DNA of 20,128 nucleotides from NCBI GenBank assembly GCA_029267975.1, contig JAJUHH010000010.1, positions 1 through 20,128 of the forward strand, in the 5' to 3' direction. The DNA is from Clostridiales bacterium (GTDB lineage: Bacteria > Bacillota > Clostridia > Lachnospirales > Lachnospiraceae). Made by a program: the position numbers and the translations under genes. The stretch's first letter is position 1. Every line of letters begins with the position of its first letter. The notes beneath the pieces were generated by a model. The model searched no databases. It had not been told where the DNA came from and saw only the letters and a list, made by a program, of their open reading frames with translations. Shown here piece after piece: positions 1-7,355 of the stretch.

Positions 1-837
1 ATTATCATCCTGGATAAAATCCCCCAGATGACTGTCTTCCTCTTCACCGATGGGTGTCTCAAGGGATACCGGTTCCTGGGAAATCTTTTGAATCTCACGT
101 ACTCTGTCTACCGGCATATTCATAACCTCTGAAATCTCTTCCGGGGAAGGCTCACGGCCTAGCTCCTGCAGCAGCTGACGTTGTACCCGGGTTAACTTAT
201 TGATGGTCTCCACCATATGAACAGGAATACGAATGGTTCTAGCCTGGTCTGCAATCGCTCTGGTAATAGCTTGTCTGATCCACCAGGTAGCATAAGTACT
301 AAACTTGTAACCCTTGCGATAATCAAACTTCTCAACTGCCTTAATCAGTCCCAGATTTCCTTCCTGTATCAGATCCAAAAACAACATACCTCTGCCGACA
401 TATCGCTTGGCAATGCTTACAACGAGACGCAGGTTGGCTTCTGCCAGGCGTTTCTTGGCATAGTCATCCCCATCTTCCATTTTTCTTGCAAGCTCTATCT
501 CCTCATCGGCATTGAGCAGGGGTACCTTACCAATCTCCTTAAGGTACATACGGACAGGATCCTCTATACTGATACCCTCCGGTATAGTTAAATCCAGGGG
601 TTCCAGATTTTCATCATCGCCAAGGATGATGTCTTCTTCATCCTCATCCGATATCCTAAGAACGTCCACATTATGCTTATCCAGGAAATCATAGATTTTC
701 TCGATTCGCTGGGGATCCAGTTCCATATCTGCGAAAAAATCATTTACTTCCTGAAATTCCAGGACATTCTTCTTTTTTTCGGCAAAAACCAATAGCTCCT
801 TCAACCTTTCGGTAAATTTAACTATACTTTCGTCCAT
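1..837 (-). CDS. rpoD: RNA polymerase primary sigma factor RpoD/SigA (N-terminal part, runs off the window)
   Basis: This is the housekeeping sigma factor that directs core RNA polymerase to -10/-35 promoters. The visible 279 codons read from an ATG at 837 to the window edge, so the C-terminal regions (the end of region 3 and region 4, the -35 binding helix-turn-helix) are missing. Region 1.2 begins near residue 92 (EDPVRMYLKEIG). Region 2 covers about 130-195, with the core-binding stretch RLAEANLRLVVSIAKRY and the -10 recognition and melting stretch KFSTYATWWIRQAI. Region 3 starts after about 200. A short acidic region 1.1 occupies the first 90 residues, with an acidic run (DEDEED) near 64-69. 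The ribosome binding site is AAGGAAGG, 7 bases before the ATG. The gene follows dnaG after 107 bases and is probably co-transcribed with dgt and dnaG. Identity is secure. Confidence 0.97.
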   Translation of the reverse strand, partial: MDESIVKFTERLKELLVFAEKKKNVLEFQEVNDFFADMELDPQRIEKIYDFLDKHNVDVLRISDEDEEDIILGDDENLEPLDLTIPEGISIEDPVRMYLKEIGKVPLLNADEEIELARKMEDGDDYAKKRLAEANLRLVVSIAKRYVGRGMLFLDLIQEGNLGLIKAVEKFDYRKGYKFSTYATWWIRQAITRAIADQARTIRIPVHMVETINKLTRVQRQLLQELGREPSPEEISEVMNMPVDRVREIQKISQEPVSLETPIGEEEDSHLGDFIQDDN

Positions 838-918
838 AGATAATCCTTCCTTCTTAAACTCTTTTTATATTTTAACCATCATTTGATGAAATATGCAGTT
901 TCTAAATGGCGCAAATCC

Positions 919-939
919 CCTGAAATGCGCATTTTCAGG
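919..939 (-). other. Hairpin in the dnaG-rpoD spacer
   Basis: The arms CCTGAAA and TTTCAGG enclose a TGCGCA core, giving an almost perfect palindrome just after the dnaG stop codon. No U-run follows on the transcript, so it does not look like a terminator. It could be an RNA processing or stability element that sets rpoD against dnaG mRNA levels. That role is inference. Confidence 0.4.
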
Positions 940-944
940 CTATT

Positions 945-2729
945 TCATAGAATGATGCTGCGTTTTTTAAGCTCGGTCTTCTCAGCTATGATCTTCATTA
1001 AAAGAGCAGTATCGTTGATCTCGATTGCTTTTTGACTTTGAAGATCAAGACTGTTCTCCTTCAGCTTCATTACCGTATCAGTCAAGGCCTTCTGTCTGCC
1101 CGCTTCATCCATCTCCCCACGGATACCGGCAGAAAAGAGCGCCGCAACCTCAGACTGTTCCTCCTTGCTTTCAAAGCGGTTGATAATCTGGGCCGGATTT
1201 ACGCTGCCCTCCTTGTAATATTGATCAAACACAAGCTGGGCCACTTCCTTATAAATCCCCTGGGTAAAGTCCTCCGGTCCGAGAATCCCTTTGATCTTCT
1301 CAAATAAGGAGGGGTCCTCAATCAACCAGGTTAACATGAGCTTTTGGGACTTTGAGATACCATCCTCCGGAGCCTTTTTTCTTCTGCTTTCCTCTGGTCT
1401 TGACTCTCTGCTCTCACTGATGCCACCGATCATTTGGGAACCTATCCGATTCACCAGTCTGCGCAGCTGTTCCACATCCACCTGGTAGCTTTTGGCTACC
1501 GCATCAATATAGACATTCCGCTCCAGTTCATCCCCAAAACTCACCAGCTTTCTTGCAGTCTCATGCAGGAATTTGGTTTTTTGCTCCGGATCTCCCATAT
1601 CATACTGCTTCTGTAGAATATCTATCTCAAAGAAAAAGCTGTTCTTGGCTTCCTCGATCCGCTTCTGAAATTCTTCTGCCCCCAGGGCTTTTATAAATTC
1701 ATCCGGATCCTTGTATGGCTTCATATTGATTACCTTTACCGTTAAGCCTGCTTCCTTTAGAATCGGTATTGCCCGCAGGGCTGCTTTGATCCCTGCCTGA
1801 TCACTGTCAAAGGTCAGCACAACATCATTGGTATACCTTTTTAGTAAATTCGCATGAAAGCCGGTAAAGGCTGTTCCCAGAGCCGCAACCGCATTGGTAA
1901 ATCCCGCCTGATGCAGGGCAATAACATCCATGTAGCCCTCACAGATTAAAAAGTAGGTTTTTCTGGAGGACTTTGCAAAGTTCAACCCATACAGATGTCT
2001 GCTTTTCTCAAAAATCCTGGTCTCAGGTGTGTTCAGATATTTGGGCACCTCCGGTCCTACTTCTCCCATGACCCGGCCTCCAAAGCCCAGCACCCTGTGA
2101 TTGGCATCCATAATCGGAAACATTACCCGATCACGGAACTTGTCCCGTCCGCCCAGTCGTTCATCAATGGTAACCAGACCCGTCTGAGCAAGGAATTCAT
2201 CCTCATATCCAAGCTTCTTTAAATACCTGTAGAGGTCATCACTGACGCGGTTGGAGTAACCCAGACCAAAATGCTTAATGGTCTCTTCCTTTAAGCCTCT
2301 TGCTGTCAGATAACGATAAGCAGCTTGTCCCTCAGGACCCTTAAACTGATAGTAAAAATAAGTAGCAGCCTGCTTATTGGCTTCATATAACCTGCTCTTA
2401 AGATCCGCCTGCTTCCTGGCTTCTTCGGAATATTCCTGCTCCGGAAGAGCAATTCCGGCACGCTCCGCCAGAAAACGCAGGGCCTCAAGAAAGGTATAAT
2501 TCTCATATTCCATAATGAAGGTAAATACATTGCCTCCCACACCGCAGCCAAAGCAGTGATACATCTGTTTTGATCCGCTGACAGAAAAGGAGGGTGTCTT
2601 CTCATTGTGGAAGGGGCAAAGCCCCATGTGGTTACTGCCTTTTTTCTGCAATCTTATGTAGGAGCCAATCACACTAACGATATCGTTTCTACTTCTGATT
2701 TCTTCAACTAGCTCGTCCGAATAAAACAT
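945..2729 (-). CDS. dnaG: DNA primase DnaG
   Basis: DnaG makes the short RNA primers used at the replication fork and is recruited by the replicative helicase through its C-terminal domain. The 594-residue protein is of normal length. It carries an N-terminal CHC2 zinc finger (Cys38, His41, Cys59, Cys62), the primase core, and a TOPRIM metal-binding fold with EGYMD at 264-268 and DSD at 308-310. A helical C-terminal helicase-binding region follows from about residue 450. The start at 2729 has AGAGGAG six bases upstream. The gene lies 62 bases after dgt and 107 bases before rpoD, the classical macromolecular-synthesis arrangement. No sign of damage was seen. Confidence 0.97.
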   Translation of the reverse strand: MFYSDELVEEIRSRNDIVSVIGSYIRLQKKGSNHMGLCPFHNEKTPSFSVSGSKQMYHCFGCGVGGNVFTFIMEYENYTFLEALRFLAERAGIALPEQEYSEEARKQADLKSRLYEANKQAATYFYYQFKGPEGQAAYRYLTARGLKEETIKHFGLGYSNRVSDDLYRYLKKLGYEDEFLAQTGLVTIDERLGGRDKFRDRVMFPIMDANHRVLGFGGRVMGEVGPEVPKYLNTPETRIFEKSRHLYGLNFAKSSRKTYFLICEGYMDVIALHQAGFTNAVAALGTAFTGFHANLLKRYTNDVVLTFDSDQAGIKAALRAIPILKEAGLTVKVINMKPYKDPDEFIKALGAEEFQKRIEEAKNSFFFEIDILQKQYDMGDPEQKTKFLHETARKLVSFGDELERNVYIDAVAKSYQVDVEQLRRLVNRIGSQMIGGISESRESRPEESRRKKAPEDGISKSQKLMLTWLIEDPSLFEKIKGILGPEDFTQGIYKEVAQLVFDQYYKEGSVNPAQIINRFESKEEQSEVAALFSAGIRGEMDEAGRQKALTDTVMKLKENSLDLQSQKAIEINDTALLMKIIAEKTELKKRSIIL

Positions 2730-2791
2730 TGTGTACTCCTCTCATAACAATCCTGAATGCCATAAATAGATTGGCACTCATTCCTTTTCTC

Positions 2792-3814
2792 TTAATAAAC
2801 ACTCCAGGCGGAGGGGATCATCAGTTCCTTAAACTTAGCAACTGCATAACGGTCCGTCATACCTGCAATATAATCACAGACAGCACGGTGTGCCGGTTCC
2901 TTTCTCTCCTCCATCTGCTTTAAATATTCCTGCGGTAAACGCTCAAGATGATTCATATAGTAATCAAATAAGGTCTCCAAGAGCCGTTCTGCTTGCTCTT
3001 CCTGGCTTTTGGCCCTCTTATTCATATATACACTTTCAAACATAAACCTGCGCAGCTGTTTCATTGCCGCTTCGATGTCCACAGACATGATGATATCATT
3101 CTTATTCTCGCTGTTGCTTACGATATCATGAATTAAGGTATCCAGACGGTCTCCCAGGCTATGCCCCAGGATCCTGGTATATTCCTCCGGTATCTCCTCT
3201 TCCCTGATAATCTGGCCACGGATTGCATCATCAATGTCATGATTGATATAGGCGATCTTGTCGCAAATTCTTACAATCTTACCCTCCAGTGTAGAGGGCT
3301 TCCCTGCCGTCTGGTGTTCCTTGATCCCGTCTCTTACTTCCTTGGTCAGATTAAGTCCTTTTCCATGGTTTTCAAGGATTTCAACCACACGGATGCTTTG
3401 CAGGTGATGCTGAAAGCCTTCCGGACAAATTCTGTTCAGTGCCCTTTCTCCGGCATGACCAAAGGGGGTATGCCCCAGATCATGTCCCAGTGCAATTGCC
3501 TCTGTCAGCTCTTCGTTCAGGCGCAAAGCCTTGGCTATGGTCCTTGCGATTTGTGATACCTCCAGGGTATGGGTTAGTCTGGTACGGTAATGGTCTCCCT
3601 CCGGTGCCAGAAAAACCTGTGTTTTATGCTTTAATCTTCGAAATGATTTGGAATGAAGGATACGATCCCGATCTCTTTGATAAACCGGTCGGATATCACA
3701 GGGCTCTTCATCGCGATCCCTGCCCAGTGACTGATCAGAAAAAGAAGCGTAGGGACTTAAAATCTCATGTTCTCTTAACTCCATCTTTTGTCTGATGTTC
3801 AAATGTTTTTCCAT
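2792..3814 (-). CDS. dgt: Deoxyguanosinetriphosphate triphosphohydrolase-like protein (HD domain dNTPase)
   Basis: This protein is a member of the dGTPase family, which cleaves dNTPs to the nucleoside and triphosphate and helps set dNTP pools. The HD-domain metal ligands are visible: His82 (THTLEV), His111-Asp112 (ALGHDLGHTPFGH) and Asp185 (RICDKIAY), numbered from the chosen start. The family motif RRLKHKTQVF lies just upstream of them. I chose the ATG at 3814 because GGAG stands 9 bases before it. The longer frame, opening at 3859, would add 15 residues, but the in-frame ATGs ahead of the chosen one lack a properly spaced site. The product is 340 residues, normal for the shorter clostridial type. 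It is the first gene of the dgt-dnaG-rpoD unit. Substrate preference cannot be read from sequence. Confidence 0.93.
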   Translation of the reverse strand: MEKHLNIRQKMELREHEILSPYASFSDQSLGRDRDEEPCDIRPVYQRDRDRILHSKSFRRLKHKTQVFLAPEGDHYRTRLTHTLEVSQIARTIAKALRLNEELTEAIALGHDLGHTPFGHAGERALNRICPEGFQHHLQSIRVVEILENHGKGLNLTKEVRDGIKEHQTAGKPSTLEGKIVRICDKIAYINHDIDDAIRGQIIREEEIPEEYTRILGHSLGDRLDTLIHDIVSNSENKNDIIMSVDIEAAMKQLRRFMFESVYMNKRAKSQEEQAERLLETLFDYYMNHLERLPQEYLKQMEERKEPAHRAVCDYIAGMTDRYAVAKFKELMIPSAWSVY

Positions 3815-3874
3815 ACCTTTCATCTCCGTTCTAAGAAGAAAAACATTCATCGGATTCATATAAGACAGTAACGA

Positions 3875-3897
3875 GTGAATAGGAAAGAAATATTCAC
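3875..3897 (-). other. Leader hairpin upstream of dgt
   Basis: The perfect 7-bp arms GTGAATA and TATTCAC surround a 9-base loop, about 60 bases upstream of the dgt start and inside its probable 5' untranslated region. There is no U-tract. Function is unknown. Confidence 0.35.
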
Positions 3898-3977
3898 GGC
3901 TACTCTTGTAAGCTCGCTCTACTTATACTACTAATATTCTACAAGGTATACCTATTTCCTTTTTTCTATTTCGAAAA

Positions 3978-4006
3978 ATAATATTAAATTTATATTACAA
4001 TGAAAA
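3978..4006 (-). promoter_or_regulatory. Candidate promoter of dgt-dnaG-rpoD
   Basis: Reading the minus strand, TTTTCA (-35, at 4001-4006) and TATTAT (-10, at 3978-3983) are separated by 17 bases. The start point would leave a leader of about 160 bases before dgt. The area is very AT-rich, so chance matches are likely. Confidence 0.4.
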
Positions 4007-4035
4007 ACTTAGCTTCTTTTCACTTAAGCGAAAGA

Positions 4036-4090
4036 GGAAGGAATAGATAAAACAGCTCCTTGTCCGGGATGCCTCTTATCCATTCCTTCC
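4036..4090 (-). terminator. Long hairpin ending the feo operon (probable terminator)
   Basis: Two 15-base arms (4036-4050 and 4076-4090) pair with a single G-U wobble around a 25-base loop. On the minus strand the hairpin follows the Cys-rich small gene and is succeeded by a moderately U-rich stretch rather than a clean U-run. Its placement between the feo operon and the candidate dgt promoter suits a terminator. The long loop is unusual. Confidence 0.5.
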
Positions 4091-4100
4091 TTTATATCAG

Positions 4101-4119
4101 TAATATAACCGTTATATTA
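4101..4119. repeat. Perfect 19-base palindrome in the feo-dgt spacer
   Basis: TAATATAAC-C-GTTATATTA is a perfect 9-1-9 inverted repeat. It lies between the stop of the Cys-rich small gene and the long hairpin at 4036-4090. Together with its neighbours it fills the 356-base gap 3815-4170, in which I see no convincing gene. It could be a protein binding site or part of the 3' end structure. Confidence 0.45.
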
Positions 4120-4170
4120 GCAATATTACCGTCCTATGCTTGTGTAAATATACCCTGATCTCCTGTTTTC

Positions 4171-4323
4171 TTAATCTTTCTTATTACAGCTGCTCTTAGC
4201 GGAACAGGAATCGCATCCGCAGCAGGATTTTCCTGCTCTTGTATCTTTCACCTTTTTGTAGATGACAAAACCAGTGTATGCAAGGATTAATATTAATATG
4301 AGCACACCTGCCATAAAATCCAT
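4171..4323 (-). CDS. FeoB-associated Cys-rich membrane protein
   Basis: This 50-residue protein has one N-terminal membrane helix (about residues 4-21, GVLILILILAYTGFVIY), a basic stretch (KKVKD), and a C-terminal cysteine cluster at Cys34, Cys35, Cys37, Cys40 and Cys46. This plan matches the small FeoB-associated Cys-rich proteins found next to feoB in Firmicutes, which are thought to assist or gate Fe(II) passage, although their exact role is not settled. It starts 7 bases after the feoB stop codon, so it is the third gene of the feo operon. The ATG at 4323 sits right behind AAGGAAAGG. The in-frame ATG at 4314 has better spacing (9 bases), so the protein may be three residues shorter. The topology implies that the cysteines face the cytoplasm if the N-terminus is outside, which is inference. 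Confidence 0.85.
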   Translation of the reverse strand: MDFMAGVLILILILAYTGFVIYKKVKDTRAGKSCCGCDSCSAKSSCNKKD

Positions 4324-4330
4324 CCTTTCC

Positions 4331-6433
4331 TTATACTCTGAGAATCAAGCTTCCGATCTGATATACAAGAGTCGCCAGCAGCATGGCAATACCAAGCTGG
4401 AAGAGGACAGTGAATAAGGTCCACTTAGCCGATCTCATCTCTCTTTGAATGACGCCGATGGTTGCAACACAAGGGATATACAGAAGACAGAATACCATGA
4501 GGGCATAGGCATTCAGGGCTCCAAAACCATATTGCGCCAGTACCTGGGCCAGGCTTGACATCCCCTGGGGTGAATTGATGTTGCTGATCTGGAATAAAAC
4601 ACTAAAGCTTGATACAACGACCTCCTTGGCAGCAATACCGGATATCAGTGCCACTACCACCTGCCACATACCAAGACCTGCCGGTTTTAGCACAGGGGCG
4701 ATAGCCTTGCCGATCACAGCCCCATAACTTAAGGACATATCCGATACCATTCCTTCCGGACCAAAATTAAGAATGAACCATACCACCACGGAGGCTGCAA
4801 AGATGGTAGTCCCGGCCTTGGTCAGATATTCCTTTACCTTCTCCCAGACATAGATGAAAATCGTCCGTGCATTGGGTGATTTATATTCAGGAAGCTCAAT
4901 GAGCAGGGCGTTGCCAATGGTATTGTCTGATCTGTCGCTCATGACAAAGGCAACTAAAATTGCCACCGCAATTCCGATTAAATACATGGAATAGGCAACA
5001 TAGACTGCATTGTTCCCAAAAAACATCTGAGAGAAGAGTACATAAATCGGAAGCCTTGCACTACAGGACATAAATGGTGTGATCAGGATCGTCTTTCTGC
5101 GGTCCTTCATATTCTCAAGAGAACGGGAGGCCATAATGGCCGGAACAGTGCAGCCAAAGCCAAGCAGCATGGGAATAAATGCTCTTCCTGAGAGTCCAAG
5201 CTTTCCCATAATACTATCCATAACATAGGCAACCCGGGCCATATAGCCGCTATCCTCTAAGAAGGCCAGGGCCAGGAAGAGGATAAATATATTGGGAAGA
5301 AAGGTCAGAATAGTACCTACTCCAGCGATAATACCATCCACGATCAATGAAGTGGCAAAGCTGCCGGCGTTCATGCTGTTTAGCAGATACAGTACGCCAG
5401 AGGAAAATGCATCAATGAGCACCTGAAAATATTCTTTTATCCAGTCTCCAATCTTAAAAGTAAAGAAGAATACCAGGGCCATGATTCCCAAAAAGATTGG
5501 CAGGCCAAGGTAACGATTAGTCAGGATACGATCGATCCGATCGGTGGAGGCTGCCTTTTTCTCCTTGTTCACCAGAACCTCTTCTATAATTTCCTCTATG
5601 AAATCGTATTTCTGATTTGTAATCTCTCCCTCATAGCTGTGTTTTACCACCTTGGAAAGGTCCAGAGGATACTTTGCCATAACGCTAGGATCCATTTCCA
5701 TAAGCTTAATCGCATGCCAACGAAGCCTATCTATTTTTCCGTATTTTTTTATCAGCAGTATACTAAGCTCATCAATCTTATCCTCGATGCTGTCACTGTA
5801 TACCATGGTATATTCCTTATGATGTTCATGCCTGTGTCGTGTGGCAGGTTGGTTGCTTGAGTCTCCCCGGCTATTGGCAGCCTGCTGCTTTCCTGCTTTC
5901 GCCACATGATGATGCTCCAGATTATTATCGCTTTTTCGATCCTTATGATGAGCAACCGTATGCATCAGGATATCCAAGCCTGTTTTCCTTCTGGCGGATA
6001 CGGGAATTACCGGTATCCCCAACATCTCAGGCAGTCGGTGCAGATCGATCTCCATACCCCGCTCCTCTACGATATCCATCATATTCAGGGCCAGAACCAC
6101 CGGCTTTCCAAGCTCGATCAGCTGAAGGGTCAGATAAAGATTCCGTTCCAGGCAGGAAGCATCCACAACATTGACAATTACATCTACCTTGGAATCCATG
6201 ATATACTCTCTGGTCAGCCTTTCCTCCATGGTATAGGAGGTTAAACTATAGATTCCAGGCAGGTCCACCAGCTTGAATATGTAATCATGATATTTAAAGG
6301 CTCCTTCCTTTTTCTCAACCGTAACACCAGGCCAATTGGCAACCTTGAGATTCGCACCTGTATAAGCATTAAATAATGTAGTCTTTCCACAATTGGGATT
6401 ACCTACAAATCCAACCTGCAATTCCTTCTTCAT
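4331..6433 (-). CDS. feoB: Ferrous iron transport protein B (FeoB)
   Basis: FeoB is the GTPase-coupled inner-membrane Fe(II) transporter. The 700-residue product has an N-terminal G domain: G1 GNPNCGKT at 11-18, G2 around NWPGVTVE at 33-40, G3 DLPG at 57-60, G4 NMMD at 117-120 and G5 SAR at 146-148. A spacer and helical domain follow, then a membrane core from about residue 305 with the conserved GFGCTVPA (425-432), SCSARLP (456-462) and IPCVATIG (653-660) segments, whose cysteines are implicated in the iron path. Between the G domain and the helical domain there is a His-rich insertion at about 158-210 with ten histidines. The start codon at 6433 abuts the feoA stop, and GGGGGAG lies within the end of feoA, which indicates coupled translation. 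Confidence 0.97.
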   Translation of the reverse strand: MKKELQVGFVGNPNCGKTTLFNAYTGANLKVANWPGVTVEKKEGAFKYHDYIFKLVDLPGIYSLTSYTMEERLTREYIMDSKVDVIVNVVDASCLERNLYLTLQLIELGKPVVLALNMMDIVEERGMEIDLHRLPEMLGIPVIPVSARRKTGLDILMHTVAHHKDRKSDNNLEHHHVAKAGKQQAANSRGDSSNQPATRHRHEHHKEYTMVYSDSIEDKIDELSILLIKKYGKIDRLRWHAIKLMEMDPSVMAKYPLDLSKVVKHSYEGEITNQKYDFIEEIIEEVLVNKEKKAASTDRIDRILTNRYLGLPIFLGIMALVFFFTFKIGDWIKEYFQVLIDAFSSGVLYLLNSMNAGSFATSLIVDGIIAGVGTILTFLPNIFILFLALAFLEDSGYMARVAYVMDSIMGKLGLSGRAFIPMLLGFGCTVPAIMASRSLENMKDRRKTILITPFMSCSARLPIYVLFSQMFFGNNAVYVAYSMYLIGIAVAILVAFVMSDRSDNTIGNALLIELPEYKSPNARTIFIYVWEKVKEYLTKAGTTIFAASVVVWFILNFGPEGMVSDMSLSYGAVIGKAIAPVLKPAGLGMWQVVVALISGIAAKEVVVSSFSVLFQISNINSPQGMSSLAQVLAQYGFGALNAYALMVFCLLYIPCVATIGVIQREMRSAKWTLFTVLFQLGIAMLLATLVYQIGSLILRV

Positions 6434-6673
6434 TTACTTCTCCCCCTTATGATTCTTAGCGAGGATGAGTATCTTCTCAGCAATTCTCTTACCCACTGCA
6501 AGCCTGCTGCCTCTCACCATTACAATCACTGCACCGCCTCTGTTGCGGTTTAGGATTGTAATATCCGTTCCTTCTGTAAGCCCTAGTGCTTCCAGTCTGC
6601 GCCTGACGGCAATATCAAGATTTAACGATTGCACCTTATAGGTTTCACCGATTTTCCCGCCCAGTAATGTCAT
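6434..6673 (-). CDS. feoA: Ferrous iron transport protein A (FeoA)
   Basis: This 79-residue cytoplasmic SH3-like protein is required for FeoB function in the systems studied. The family signature is visible: a basic helix RRRLEALGLTEGT around 24-36, followed by beta strands ending in GGAVIVMVRGSRLAVGK and a final helix with basic residues. The ATG at 6673 has GGAGGAG seven bases upstream. Its stop codon is directly followed by the feoB ATG. It is the first gene of the iron operon and is preceded by a consensus promoter with a Fur-type operator. Confidence 0.95.
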   Translation of the reverse strand: MTLLGGKIGETYKVQSLNLDIAVRRRLEALGLTEGTDITILNRNRGGAVIVMVRGSRLAVGKRIAEKILILAKNHKGEK

Positions 6674-6691
6674 GCTATAACTCCTCCGTCT

Positions 6692-6707
6692 TGATTTCAG
6701 AAAATCA
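6692..6707. promoter_or_regulatory. CodY-like near-palindrome before feoA
   Basis: TGATTTCAGAAAATCA lies about 18 bases upstream of the feoA start. On the minus strand it reads with a TTTCTGAAA core like the CodY consensus AATTTTCWGAAAATT (11 of 15 match). A related perfect palindrome precedes livJ. It is a candidate only. Confidence 0.3.
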
Positions 6708-6749
6708 GATATTCATATATAATTCCGATTCATTTATATTATATCTTAT

Positions 6750-6764
6750 TGATAATAATTCTCA
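6750..6764 (-). promoter_or_regulatory. Fur box controlling the feo operon
   Basis: On the minus strand the site reads TGAGAATTATTATCA, matching 14 of 15 positions of the Firmicute 7-1-7 Fur box TGATAATNATTATCA. It begins 9 bases downstream of the -10 hexamer and so covers the early transcribed region, where bound Fur with Fe(II) would block transcription. The context (feoA-feoB) fits iron repression. Confidence 0.85.
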
Positions 6765-6773
6765 ATTGCTATA

Positions 6774-6802
6774 ATTATAGTCATCCGAAAATAAATTGTC
6801 AA
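6774..6802 (-). promoter_or_regulatory. Consensus SigA promoter of feoA-feoB
   Basis: TTGACA (6797-6802) and TATAAT (6774-6779) are both perfect hexamers separated by exactly 17 bases. The predicted start point is near 6767, giving a leader of about 95 bases. A strong promoter held down by an adjacent Fur box is the expected design for iron uptake. Confidence 0.9.
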
Positions 6803-6860
6803 TGAAGGATTGCCAAAAAAACTATAAAAATGTCTACAATTTAACAATGTTTGTCATAAC

Positions 6861-6903
6861 AAAAAGAAAAAGCCTCAGGAATGAAATTCATCCTGGGCTT
6901 TCC
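6861..6903 (-). terminator. Intrinsic terminator after the response regulator gene
   Basis: On the minus strand a long hairpin (about AAAGCCCAGGATGAA pairing with TTCATTCCTGAGGCTTT, with one mismatch) is followed by the U-rich tail TTTTTCTTTTTG. It begins 3 bases after the stop codon at 6906 and closes the transcript of the kinase-aminotransferase-hisC-regulator group. Confidence 0.9.
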
Positions 6904-6905
6904 AC

Positions 6906-7298
6906 TCATATTAACTCCAATTTGCGCAGTACATTTTCAAACTTTTCCTGATCAATGGGTTTACCGGCATATGCGGTGCATCCCATATCAAAGGCTTTCA
7001 ATACATTTTTTCCTTCACTCAGGGCTGTGGTCATAATAATCTTTACCGCATTTTCTGCAGGAAAATTATGGTCACTTTCAATTTGTCTGATCTTCTGAAG
7101 GGCCTGATACCCATCCATTCCGGGCATCATAATATCCAGACAAATCAGATCATAGCCCTCATTTGCTTCCAAAGCCATTGAAAATGCCTCTACTGCTTCG
7201 TTTCCATCCACAGTGACATCGCATTCCCCATACTTGGATAAAAATCGAAGCATAAATTTCCTGCTGGTAAAATCATCCTCAGCAATTAATACTCTCAT
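6906..7298 (-). CDS. Single-domain response regulator (CheY-like receiver)
   Basis: This 130-residue protein consists only of a receiver domain. The phosphorylation site is Asp55 (LICLDIMMPGMDG), the metal-binding acidic residues are Glu7, Asp8 and Asp9, the switch threonines are Thr90 and Thr91, and the conserved lysine is Lys113 (KP). There is no output domain, so it must act by protein-protein contact or as a phosphate relay. No histidine kinase or chemotaxis gene is in the window. GGAG lies six bases before the ATG at 7298. It follows hisC after 57 bases and is the last gene before a strong terminator. Its partner and process cannot be inferred from here. Confidence 0.9.
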   Translation of the reverse strand: MRVLIAEDDFTSRKFMLRFLSKYGECDVTVDGNEAVEAFSMALEANEGYDLICLDIMMPGMDGYQALQKIRQIESDHNFPAENAVKIIMTTALSEGKNVLKAFDMGCTAYAGKPIDQEKFENVLRKLELI

Positions 7299-7355
7299 TC
7301 AATACTCCATTTCTGTGTATCGTTAATAAGGTTCGATTTCACTAGCATTATAGTA

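Noticed and set aside
217..591. Plus-strand frame of 124 codons opposite rpoD
   Set aside because: It is antisense to a strongly conserved gene, lacks a ribosome binding site and resembles no family.
919..939. Hairpin after dnaG as a terminator
   Set aside because: No U-run follows and rpoD is expected to be read through from dnaG.
4024..4083. A 19-residue minus-strand frame inside the long hairpin after the feo operon
   Set aside because: AAGGAAGG is too close to the ATG, the frame lies wholly in the stem-loop, and nothing else supports translation.
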